Assembly (NCBI GenBank): GCA_011959205.1 | Contig: BLLV01000108.1 | Span: 1 to 35,239, forward strand | From: Bacteroidaceae bacterium | GTDB lineage: Bacteria > Bacteroidota > Bacteroidia > Bacteroidales > Bacteroidaceae | DNA length: 35,239 bases | Direction: 5' to 3' | Part shown: positions 26,495 through 35,239 of the stretch, piece after piece | Position numbering within the stretch: the first letter of the stretch is position 1 | Layout of the letters: each line of letters begins with the position of its first letter | Program-made: the position numbers and the translations under genes | Notes under the pieces: model-generated | The model's database searches: none | What the model was told of the DNA's origin: nothing | Seen by the model: the letters and a program-made list of their open reading frames with translations, nothing else

Positions 26495-27009
26495 TTCCTT
26501 ATTTTTTTTAGGATGTTGTTGCGGGCACATTGCACGGCGGCCGTATAGTATTCCGGTTCCATATTTTCCAGGTATGCTTCCAGCTCTCCCGTCAGTTCCG
26601 GCTCTTCCAGGCAGATGTCGTAGGCAAGTTTCATGCAGACGGCTTGTCCGGATGCGCTTTCGGCAGGAGACAGCATGCCTTCCAGGCAGAAATCGAAGAA
26701 AGCTGCGTTGACAGGCTTCAGAACAGGAAGGTGATGAAGGATATTCAGCAGCAGGCGTCTGGTTCCGTCGTGAGGGCATTGCATGGCTCTCAGCATCAGT
26801 TCCTCCCTTTTGCCCATCAATAGGGAAGGGAGGAGGATGCTTAGTTTTTCGCAAGCCCAAACGGCACGCCAGGCAATCTTTGTTTCTTCATGCCGGGTCA
26901 GGGTATAAAGGGAGTCAAAGCGGCCGGGGGCTCCGGCTACTTGCTCCACTATGATGTCTATATATTTCCTTCCTAAAGCTCCTTCAAGTGCTTTCTTGAA
27001 ATCTTCCAT
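26491..27009 (-). CDS. HEAT-like helical protein of unknown function in the thi operon
   Basis: A 172-residue helical protein of no recognised function. The sequence looks like short HEAT or ARM helix pairs, for example RFDSLYTLTRHEETKIAWRA and MLRAMQCPHDGTRRLLLNIL. There is no signal peptide, membrane segment or catalytic motif. It starts 21 bases after thiC and overlaps the flavin reductase start by 4 bases, so it belongs to the operon. HEAT proteins usually bind other proteins, so a scaffold or adaptor role is possible but unproven. Confidence 0.75.
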   Translation of the reverse strand: MEDFKKALEGALGRKYIDIIVEQVAGAPGRFDSLYTLTRHEETKIAWRAVWACEKLSILLPSLLMGKREELMLRAMQCPHDGTRRLLLNILHHLPVLKPVNAAFFDFCLEGMLSPAESASGQAVCMKLAYDICLEEPELTGELEAYLENMEPEYYTAAVQCARNNILKKIRK

Positions 27010-27030
27010 GGTCTTCGCAAAATCGGTCGT

Positions 27031-29513
<2,483 letters not shown>

Positions 29514-29530
29514 TATATTTTGTGATTTTA

Positions 29531-30157
29531 TTATAAATTCATGATTCGTTTAGTTTCCGCTACCGGATTTTCCGCCCGGAGTATGGTTCCGCTCAAGGCA
29601 ATGCCCGTAACCCCCGTTTCCATGATGGAAGGGATGTCCTCCAAAGTAATTCCTCCGATAGCGACGATGGGCAGATGGATATCCGCCTTTCTCATTTGCT
29701 GGATAATGGATCGGTAGCCTTCCAGCCCCAGTATCGGCGAGAGGTTCTTTTTCGTGGTGGTAAAACGGAATGGGCCACAGCCGATGTAGTCAGCTCCGGC
29801 TTCATAATGCATCTTTACATCATCAAATGTATTGGCGGTGCCTCCGATGATGAACTCTTTTCCTAATATTTTCCGTGCTTCGGTTACGGGCATATCCTTT
29901 TTCCCCAAATGTACTCCGTCGGCATGAATTTTCTTGACAAACTCCACGTGATCATCTATAATAAATGTTGCTTCGTAGTCTTTGCATAAGCGTTGCAGGC
30001 GTATGGCTTCCCGTTCTACTTTGTCAACGGGAGTGTCTTTCATACGTAGCTGGATCCAGCGGCAGCCGCCTTCCAATGCCATGCGTGCGGAATCATAATA
30101 GGAATATGTATCGGTAAAGTGAGTGATGAATTGAAGTTCCACGGCCTTATCCTCCAC
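29531..30157 (-). CDS. thiE: Thiamine-phosphate synthase ThiE
   Basis: It couples HMP diphosphate and the thiazole phosphate to thiamine phosphate. It has 208 residues. Seen: the substrate-binding QLRMKD near residue 36, [30 protein letters not shown] and the phosphate-binding IGGI. The frame starts with a GTG at 30157 inside the last codons of thiS. A second GTG at 30142 is preceded by GGAGG at a good distance and may be the real start. Confidence 0.95.
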   Translation of the reverse strand: MEDKAVELQFITHFTDTYSYYDSARMALEGGCRWIQLRMKDTPVDKVEREAIRLQRLCKDYEATFIIDDHVEFVKKIHADGVHLGKKDMPVTEARKILGKEFIIGGTANTFDDVKMHYEAGADYIGCGPFRFTTTKKNLSPILGLEGYRSIIQQMRKADIHLPIVAIGGITLEDIPSIMETGVTGIALSGTILRAENPVAETKRIMNL

Positions 30158-30347
30158 ATGCAGCTTTAATGACTATCAGACTGTCATTGGGTTGTAACAC
30201 GCATTTTTCCCAGTCTATACGGGGAACCATACGGTTATTTACCGCTATGGCGATGCCTTTCTCGGGAAGTGCCAGAAAGGTAGAAAGTTCGGCTACGGTG
30301 CATCCGTCCTTTACTTCGGTTTCTTTGCTGTTTACTGTCAGTTTCAT
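30147..30347 (-). CDS. thiS: Sulfur carrier protein ThiS
   Basis: A small beta-grasp protein that carries sulfur to ThiG as a C-terminal thiocarboxylate. It has 66 residues, the normal size, and ends in the required Gly-Gly (VIKAACGG). Its C-terminus overlaps thiE by 11 bases. It is the first gene behind the TPP riboswitch and is activated by ThiF, encoded at the other end of the operon. Confidence 0.95.
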   Translation of the reverse strand: MKLTVNSKETEVKDGCTVAELSTFLALPEKGIAIAVNNRMVPRIDWEKCVLQPNDSLIVIKAACGG

Positions 30348-30420
30348 GCTATATCAATTTATGAATTTGCCTGTAAATACAAAGAGTTGCTTTTTGACCG
30401 GATAGCATGAGGTAAGAAGT

Positions 30421-30507
30421 AACAATCCCTTCGGCGGTACTAACCGCATCAGGTTCATAGGGTATAATCTCAGCCCGTCCGCTGCTTACGTGGGGCACCC
30501 CTTTGTT
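30421..30507 (-). promoter_or_regulatory. TPP riboswitch (THI element)
   Basis: On the minus strand the sequence has the conserved TPP aptamer blocks: GGGGTGCC, GGCTGAGATTATACCC, then GAACCTGATGCGGTTAG and the 3' GAAGGGA. The P1 stem is AACAA (complement of 30503-30507) with TTGTT (complement of 30421-30425). It lies 73 bases before the thiS ATG and just behind the promoter. The expression platform is not obvious: no intrinsic terminator is seen between it and thiS. It should lower the operon when thiamine diphosphate is abundant. Confidence 0.96.
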
Positions 30508-30516
30508 TTACGATGG

Positions 30517-30524
30517 CAAAGATA
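30517..30524 (-). promoter_or_regulatory. -7 promoter element of the thi operon
   Basis: The complement reads TATCTTTG, matching TAnnTTTG. The start site would be near 30510, only a few bases before P1 of the riboswitch, as expected for a riboswitch leader. Confidence 0.7.
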
Positions 30525-30636
30525 GGAGAAAGAAATGAATAATGCTATAACAGATTGCTTTATTTTCTGCGGGAGAATGTTTTTTTATGATTATCTTGCA
30601 TCGTGGCGTGTCTTTCCCAGCAAAGGAGACAGATGT

Positions 30637-30680
30637 AAAAAGCCCCGCTTCCTGAATAAATAGGGGCGCGGGGCGGTTTT
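30637..30680 (-). terminator. Terminator of sodB
   Basis: On the minus strand GCCCCGC (complement of 30668-30674) pairs with GCGGGGC (complement of 30642-30648), followed by five T. It lies 27 bases after the sodB stop. Confidence 0.85.
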
Positions 30681-30706
30681 ATTATAATGTGTAGTTAAGG
30701 ATTCTT

Positions 30707-31288
30707 TTACAGGCGTTTTTCTACTACATCCCAGTCTATTATTTCCCACAATTTGTTCACATGGTCTGCACGGCGGTTCTGGTAATCCAGATAATAGGCA
30801 TGTTCCCATACATCGAAGCCCAGCAAAGGTTTCAATCCTGCACGCCACGGGTTGCTTCCGTTGGGTTCTTTGGTAATGTGCAGTTTTCCTTGTTTGTCTA
30901 CAGAAAGCCATGCCCAGCCCGAGCCGAACAGTCCTGTGGAGGCGGCGTTGAATTCTTTCTTGAAGTTCTCAAAGCTTCCGAAGTCCCGGTTGATGGCTTC
31001 CGCCAGTTTTCCGGCCGGTTCATGTTTGCCGGGTTTGGGGGCGAATTGAAGGAAATATAATGTATGGTTCAATACTTGTCCGGCATTGTTGAATATCGCC
31101 CCATCGGGAGCTGATGCTACAATTTCCTCTACGGTCTTTCCTTCAAATTCCGTACCCGGAACCAAGGAGTTCAAATTGTTTGCGTAGGTTTGTAAGTGCT
31201 TGCCATAATGGTAGTCTATAGTAGCCTGGCTGATTACAGGTTCGAGTCCGTTGTTTGGATACGGGAGTTTGGGCATTTCGTAAGTCAT
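30707..31288 (-). CDS. sodB: Superoxide dismutase, Fe/Mn type
   Basis: It turns superoxide into oxygen and hydrogen peroxide in the cytoplasm. The frame is open 12 codons further, but MTYEMPKLPY at 31288 is the known start of Bacteroides SOD and gives 193 residues. The four metal ligands are seen: His27 (DYHYGKH), His75 (NHTLYF), Asp159 and His163 (FDVWEHAY). The sequence is very close to the B. fragilis enzyme, which works with iron or manganese (from family knowledge). It is divergent from uvrD and has its own terminator. Confidence 0.98.
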   Translation of the reverse strand: MTYEMPKLPYPNNGLEPVISQATIDYHYGKHLQTYANNLNSLVPGTEFEGKTVEEIVASAPDGAIFNNAGQVLNHTLYFLQFAPKPGKHEPAGKLAEAINRDFGSFENFKKEFNAASTGLFGSGWAWLSVDKQGKLHITKEPNGSNPWRAGLKPLLGFDVWEHAYYLDYQNRRADHVNKLWEIIDWDVVEKRL

Positions 31289-31405
31289 AACTAATGAAAT
31301 TAAAGTGGTTAATAATATATTCATTTTTAGTTGAGGTTTTAATTAAACTTCTATCATAATAACATTATTGAGCGTCGAATTGTTCTGATAAATTCAAACT
31401 TTCTC

Positions 31406-31413
31406 TATCTTTG
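31406..31413 (+). promoter_or_regulatory. -7 promoter element of uvrD/nspC
   Basis: TATCTTTG matches TAnnTTTG and lies 19 bases before the helicase ATG, so the leader would be short. No strict -33 TTTG is seen. The region 31289-31405 must also hold the sodB promoter, which I could not place. Confidence 0.6.
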
Positions 31414-31432
31414 CCATCGAAAGAAGAAACTT

Positions 31433-33820
31433 ATGACGAATTATTTAAAAGAATTGAATGAAAGCCAGCGTAATGCGGTGCTTTACAACGAAGGTCCCTC
31501 TTTGGTTATAGCCGGAGCAGGCTCGGGGAAGACACGTGTGCTGACTTATAAGATAGCTTATTTGCTGGAGCAGGGATATACTCCCTGGTCTATTCTGGCA
31601 TTGACTTTTACCAACAAGGCTGCCCGTGAGATGAAAGAGCGTATAGCCCGTCAAGTGGGTGATCAGGCACGCTATTTATGGATGGGGACATTTCATTCCA
31701 TTTTTTCGCGTATCCTGCGGTGTGAGTCGCAATCCATCGGCTTTACCTCTAATTTTACCATCTATGATTCCTCGGATTCGAAGAGCTTGATCAAGTCTAT
31801 TGTAAAAGAAATGCAACTGGACGATAAGACCTATAAGCCGGGGTTGATACAGGCGCGTATCAGCAATGCGAAAAATCACCTGGTTTTTCCCGATGCATAC
31901 GCTTCGAATGCAGAACTTTATCAGTATGATGTGAATGCCAAGGTACCTGCAGCCCGTGATATTTACCGGCAGTATTGGGAACGTTGCCGCCAAAGCGATG
32001 CGATGGATTTTGATGATTTGCTGGTCTATACTTATCAGTTATTCCGGGATTATCCTGAGATTTGCCGCAAGTATGCGGAGCAGTTCCGTTATGTGCTGGT
32101 GGATGAGTATCAGGATACCAACTTCGCGCAACATAGCATTGTGCTTCAGCTTACCCGAGAGCATCAGCGTGTATGCGTGGTGGGGGATGATGCGCAAAGT
32201 ATCTATTCCTTTCGAGGGGCGAATATTGACAATATATTGAAATTTACCCAACTGTATAAGGGAGCCAAGCTTTTCAAGCTGGAGCAGAACTATCGCTCTA
32301 CCCAAACCATTGTATGTGCGGCAAACAGCCTGATAGAGAAAAATAGCGAGCAGATAAGGAAAGAAGTTTTTTCGGAAAAAGCGAAAGGGGAACCTATCGG
32401 AGTTTTCAATGCCTACAGTGATGTGGAGGAAGGGGAGATCGTAGCCAACCAGATTGTGAAACTACGCTCGCGGGAACATTATTCTTATAATGATTTTGCT
32501 ATTTTATATCGTACAAACGCCCAGAGCCGTATTTTCGAGGAGGCTTTGCGGAAACGTAGTCTGCCTTATAAAATTTACGGAGGGCTTTCTTTTTATCAGC
32601 GCAAGGAGATTAAAGACGTCATTTCTTATTTCCGCCTGGCGGTGAATCCGAATGACGAGGAGGCTTTTAAGCGGGTGTTGAATTATCCGGCGCGGGGAAT
32701 CGGTGATACCACCTTGAACAAGGTCATTGATGCGGCTACACAGCATCATGTCAGTCTTTGGAGGGTTTTGGAAGAGCCGTTGGCATACGGCTTGAATATC
32801 AACAAGGGTACGCATGCCAAGTTGCAGGGCTTTCGTGAACTGGTAGAGAGTTTCATCGTGGAGGTCCCGGAAAAGAATGCATACGAATTGGGGGCAATGA
32901 TTGTCCGTCAGTCCGGCATTATGACTGAGATTTATCAGAGCAATGATCCCGAAAACCTGAGCCGCCAGGAGAATATTGAGGAATTGATAAACGGCATGCA
33001 CGATTTTTGTGCAACCCGTGAGGAAGAGGGCAATAAGAACATTCTGCTGACGGATTTCCTGTCGGAGGTTTCTCTACTAACGGATCAGGACAATGAGAAA
33101 GAGGGAGATGCCGAGAAGATTACCTTGATGACCATTCACTCTGCTAAAGGCTTGGAGTTTAAAAACGTCTTTGTTGTAGGGTTGGAAGAAAACTTGTTTC
33201 CCAGTGCTTTGTCACTCAATTCGTATAAGGAGCTGGAAGAGGAGCGCCGCTTGTTTTATGTGGCGATTACACGTGCCGAAGAGCATTGCTATCTGTCCTT
33301 TGCCAAGAGCCGGTTTAAATATGGAAAGATGGAGTTCAGTAGTCCGAGCCGTTTCTTGAAAGATATTGATATACATTTTCTGAAACTGCCCCAGGAGGAG
33401 CAGATGGCCCGGAGAATAGACGAGGGAGCCAGCCGTTTCTGCCGTGAACAAAATGAACGTCCGTCTCGTTCCTTGTTTGATGAACCTGCTTCACAGCCTT
33501 CTTACGGGCGTTCTTCATCAAGTCCGTCTAGTCAGAAACCATTTTCAGTTGGAGAAAGGCCGAAGGCCGAGATTATCCGTCCCAGTGTGCCGCGCAATTT
33601 GACCAAGGTAGGTTCTGCCACGGCCTCAAAGCCGTCCGCGGCGGGAACCTTGCCGATAAATGTGCAGGCAGGGCAAGTGATAGAGCATGAACGCTTTGGA
33701 ATAGGCGATGTGATAAAGGTGGAAGGAACCGGTGAGAACAGCAAGGCGACTGTCCGTTTCCGGAATGCCGGAGAGAAACAATTATTACTGAAATTCGCCC
33801 GTTTCAAAGTTGTGGGATAA
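31433..33820 (+). CDS. UvrD/PcrA-type DNA helicase
   Basis: A 3'-5' superfamily 1 DNA helicase for nucleotide excision and mismatch repair. It has 795 residues, as usual for PcrA or UvrD. Seen: the Q-motif region LNESQRNAV, Walker A AGAGSGKT at about 27-34, TFTNKAAREMKERI, DEYQDTN at about 224, DDAQSIYSFRGA, QNYRST, the TIHSAKGLEF motif and VAITRAEE. The last 50 residues (GQVIEHERFGIGDVIKVEG) are the Tudor-like PcrA tail. A low-complexity serine- and proline-rich linker comes before it (about 680-730). uvrD and pcrA cannot be told apart here. Confidence 0.95.
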   Translation: MTNYLKELNESQRNAVLYNEGPSLVIAGAGSGKTRVLTYKIAYLLEQGYTPWSILALTFTNKAAREMKERIARQVGDQARYLWMGTFHSIFSRILRCESQSIGFTSNFTIYDSSDSKSLIKSIVKEMQLDDKTYKPGLIQARISNAKNHLVFPDAYASNAELYQYDVNAKVPAARDIYRQYWERCRQSDAMDFDDLLVYTYQLFRDYPEICRKYAEQFRYVLVDEYQDTNFAQHSIVLQLTREHQRVCVVGDDAQSIYSFRGANIDNILKFTQLYKGAKLFKLEQNYRSTQTIVCAANSLIEKNSEQIRKEVFSEKAKGEPIGVFNAYSDVEEGEIVANQIVKLRSREHYSYNDFAILYRTNAQSRIFEEALRKRSLPYKIYGGLSFYQRKEIKDVISYFRLAVNPNDEEAFKRVLNYPARGIGDTTLNKVIDAATQHHVSLWRVLEEPLAYGLNINKGTHAKLQGFRELVESFIVEVPEKNAYELGAMIVRQSGIMTEIYQSNDPENLSRQENIEELINGMHDFCATREEEGNKNILLTDFLSEVSLLTDQDNEKEGDAEKITLMTIHSAKGLEFKNVFVVGLEENLFPSALSLNSYKELEEERRLFYVAITRAEEHCYLSFAKSRFKYGKMEFSSPSRFLKDIDIHFLKLPQEEQMARRIDEGASRFCREQNERPSRSLFDEPASQPSYGRSSSSPSSQKPFSVGERPKAEIIRPSVPRNLTKVGSATASKPSAAGTLPINVQAGQVIEHERFGIGDVIKVEGTGENSKATVRFRNAGEKQLLLKFARFKVVG

Positions 33821-33847
33821 ATTTTCGAACAGAATTCTGATATAAAA

Positions 33848-35011
33848 ATGATAGATATCCATAAAGTACCTTCTCCATGCTATGTGATGGATGAAGCATT
33901 GCTCAGAAAGAATCTGAGCCTGATAAAGAGTGTGGCAGACCGGGCCGGAGTTGAGATCATCCTGGCTTTCAAATCTTTTGCCATGTGGAAATCGTTCCCT
34001 GTATTCAGGGAATACATCCGTTATACTACGGCCAGCTCCGTATATGAAGCCCGTTTGGCGTACGAAGAGTTCGGCAGTAAGGCTCATACTTATTCTCCAG
34101 CCTATACGGAGACTGACTTCCCGGTTATCATGCAGTGCAGCAGCCATATCACCTTTAACTCCTTCAGTCAGTTCCGTCGTTTTTATCCTATGGTTGAGGC
34201 TTTTGGAGAAAAGATATCCTGTGGCATCCGCATCAATCCTGAATATTCGGAAGTAGAGGTGGAACTTTATAATCCTTGTGCTCCCGGTACGCGTTTTGGA
34301 GTGACGGCCGATTTGCTTCCCGACACTTTGCCGGCAGGTATCGAGGGTTTTCATTGTCATTGTCATTGTGAGTCCAGCTCTTATGAGTTGGAACATACTT
34401 TGCAGCATATAGAAGAGAAGTTTGCCCGTTGGTTTCCGCAGATAAAATGGTTGAATTTGGGAGGGGGGCACCTGATGACACGTAAAGACTATGATACGGA
34501 GCACCTTATTTCTTTATTAAAAGGTTTGAAAGCCCGTTATCCGCATCTGGAAATCATTCTGGAACCGGGATCGGCTTTTACTTGGCAGACCGGACCTTTG
34601 GTAGCTTCTGTTGTCGATATAGTGGAAAGCCGGGGGATAAAAACTGCGATTCTGGATGTCAGTTTTACATGTCACATGCCCGACTGTCTTGAAATGCCCT
34701 ATCAGCCGGCAGTGCGTGGTGCTGAAACTTTACCTGCCGATGCGGTAAAAACAGCTTTAGCGGAAGAAAATATCTATCGTTTGGGCGGAAATAGTTGCTT
34801 AAGCGGAGACTATATGGGCAGTTGGCGTTTTGACCATCCGTTGCAGATAGGAGAGCGCATTGTTCTGGAAGATATGATTCATTACACTATGGTAAAAACA
34901 AACATGTTTAATGGAATCCATCACCCTTCTATCGCTATTTGGCATACAGACCATACCTTGGAAGTATATAAAGACTTCCGCTATGAGGATTACCGTGACC
35001 GTATGTCCTGA
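33848..35011 (+). CDS. nspC: Carboxynorspermidine decarboxylase
   Basis: A PLP enzyme of the alanine-racemase-fold decarboxylases. It removes CO2 from carboxyspermidine or carboxynorspermidine to make spermidine or norspermidine. It has 387 residues, the normal length. Seen: the PLP lysine K42 in LAFKSFAMW, the HCHCHCESSS segment, LNLGGGH, EPGSAF for phosphate binding, and the GGNSCLSGDYMG motif that supplies residues to the partner active site. It is 27 bases after uvrD, apparently on one transcript. The partner dehydrogenase gene is not in the window. Confidence 0.95.
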   Translation: MIDIHKVPSPCYVMDEALLRKNLSLIKSVADRAGVEIILAFKSFAMWKSFPVFREYIRYTTASSVYEARLAYEEFGSKAHTYSPAYTETDFPVIMQCSSHITFNSFSQFRRFYPMVEAFGEKISCGIRINPEYSEVEVELYNPCAPGTRFGVTADLLPDTLPAGIEGFHCHCHCESSSYELEHTLQHIEEKFARWFPQIKWLNLGGGHLMTRKDYDTEHLISLLKGLKARYPHLEIILEPGSAFTWQTGPLVASVVDIVESRGIKTAILDVSFTCHMPDCLEMPYQPAVRGAETLPADAVKTALAEENIYRLGGNSCLSGDYMGSWRFDHPLQIGERIVLEDMIHYTMVKTNMFNGIHHPSIAIWHTDHTLEVYKDFRYEDYRDRMS

Positions 35012-35103
35012 TTACAAGAAAAAAACTTTCTTTTGGTTTGTATTGATTATGAGGAAATTGCTGAAATAATGTAATAAAAGTGCTATAAAAAGTATAGAAA
35101 ACT

Positions 35104-35134
35104 TTTGGAAGTTTAGAAAAAAGCACTACCTTTG
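35104..35134 (+). promoter_or_regulatory. Promoter of the tRNA-Gly gene
   Basis: TTTG (35104-35107), 19 bases, then TACCTTTG (35127-35134): a perfect match to the Bacteroidota -33/-7 consensus. The start site would be near 35141, about 46 bases before the tRNA. Confidence 0.85.
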
Positions 35135-35186
35135 CATCCGCAATCGGGAAACAACTAGTAGATAGTTGAAACCGAAAGCGGAAATT

Positions 35187-35239
35187 GCGGAAATAGCTCA
35201 GTTGGTAGAGCATAACCTTGCCAAGGTTAGGGTCGCGAG
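35187..35239 (+). tRNA. tRNA-Gly (GCC), 5' part only
   Basis: GCGGAAA begins the acceptor strand, followed by TA and the D arm GCTCAGTTGGTAGAGC. The anticodon stem TAACC/GGTTA holds loop TTGCCAA with anticodon GCC at 35220-35222. The window stops in the T arm region. Confidence 0.93.

Noticed and set aside
26495..26860. Upstream extension of the flavin reductase frame
   Set aside because: It lies fully within the HEAT-like gene and is proline- and arginine-rich; the FMN-binding N-terminus starts at 26494.

Overview
The window looks like chromosomal DNA of Bacteroides or Phocaeicola. The reasons are moderate G+C, many copies of the Bacteroidota promoter element TAnnTTTG, an E-DUF2764-A-B-D-I-K V-type ATPase operon, a GT3 glycogen synthase next to a GT35 phosphorylase, and a superoxide dismutase that reads like the B. 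fragilis enzyme. Most of it is core housekeeping DNA. The least ordinary part is the 1.2 kb gene-poor stretch at 2578-3820 and the helicase before it.

Layout. The 3' end of a tRNA-Thr and its terminator (1-97) are followed by a large RecQ-like helicase without the RecQ zinc motif (160-2577). A gene-poor stretch holds a 12-bp hairpin, three 10-bp phased repeats and a 131-bp inverted-repeat element (3202-3332). The V/A-type ATPase operon runs from 3821 to 11319 and keeps the sodium-ligand residues in its proteolipid. A glycogen pair follows: GT3 synthase and PLP-dependent phosphorylase (11573-15836). A TlpA-like lipoprotein is on the minus strand (16066-17157).

The pot polyamine operon (potABCD, 17462-21795) has an ATPase with a duplicated C-terminal domain and a binding lipoprotein with a C-terminal membrane helix. 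It is followed by a striking three-way-junction palindrome (21814-21897), then a bidirectional terminator shared with prs (22022-22960, minus).

Thiamine synthesis fills 23122-30524 on the minus strand. A promoter and TPP riboswitch lead thiS-thiE-thiG-thiC, a HEAT-like gene, a flavin reductase, thiH and thiF. A second ThiE/TenI-like gene has its own promoter. These genes build the thiazole (ThiS, ThiF, ThiG, ThiH) and pyrimidine (ThiC) halves of thiamine and join them (ThiE). sodB (minus) is divergent from a uvrD/pcrA-nspC pair (31433-35011). NspC makes norspermidine or spermidine, so it may connect functionally with pot. The window ends in the 5' part of a tRNA-Gly with a near-perfect Bacteroides promoter.

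No CRISPR array, insertion sequence or rRNA was seen. The items most worth a second look are the cloverleaf palindrome, the 131-bp inverted repeat, the reduced V-ATPase subunit set, the cysteine-poor ThiF and the HEAT-like gene in the thi operon.
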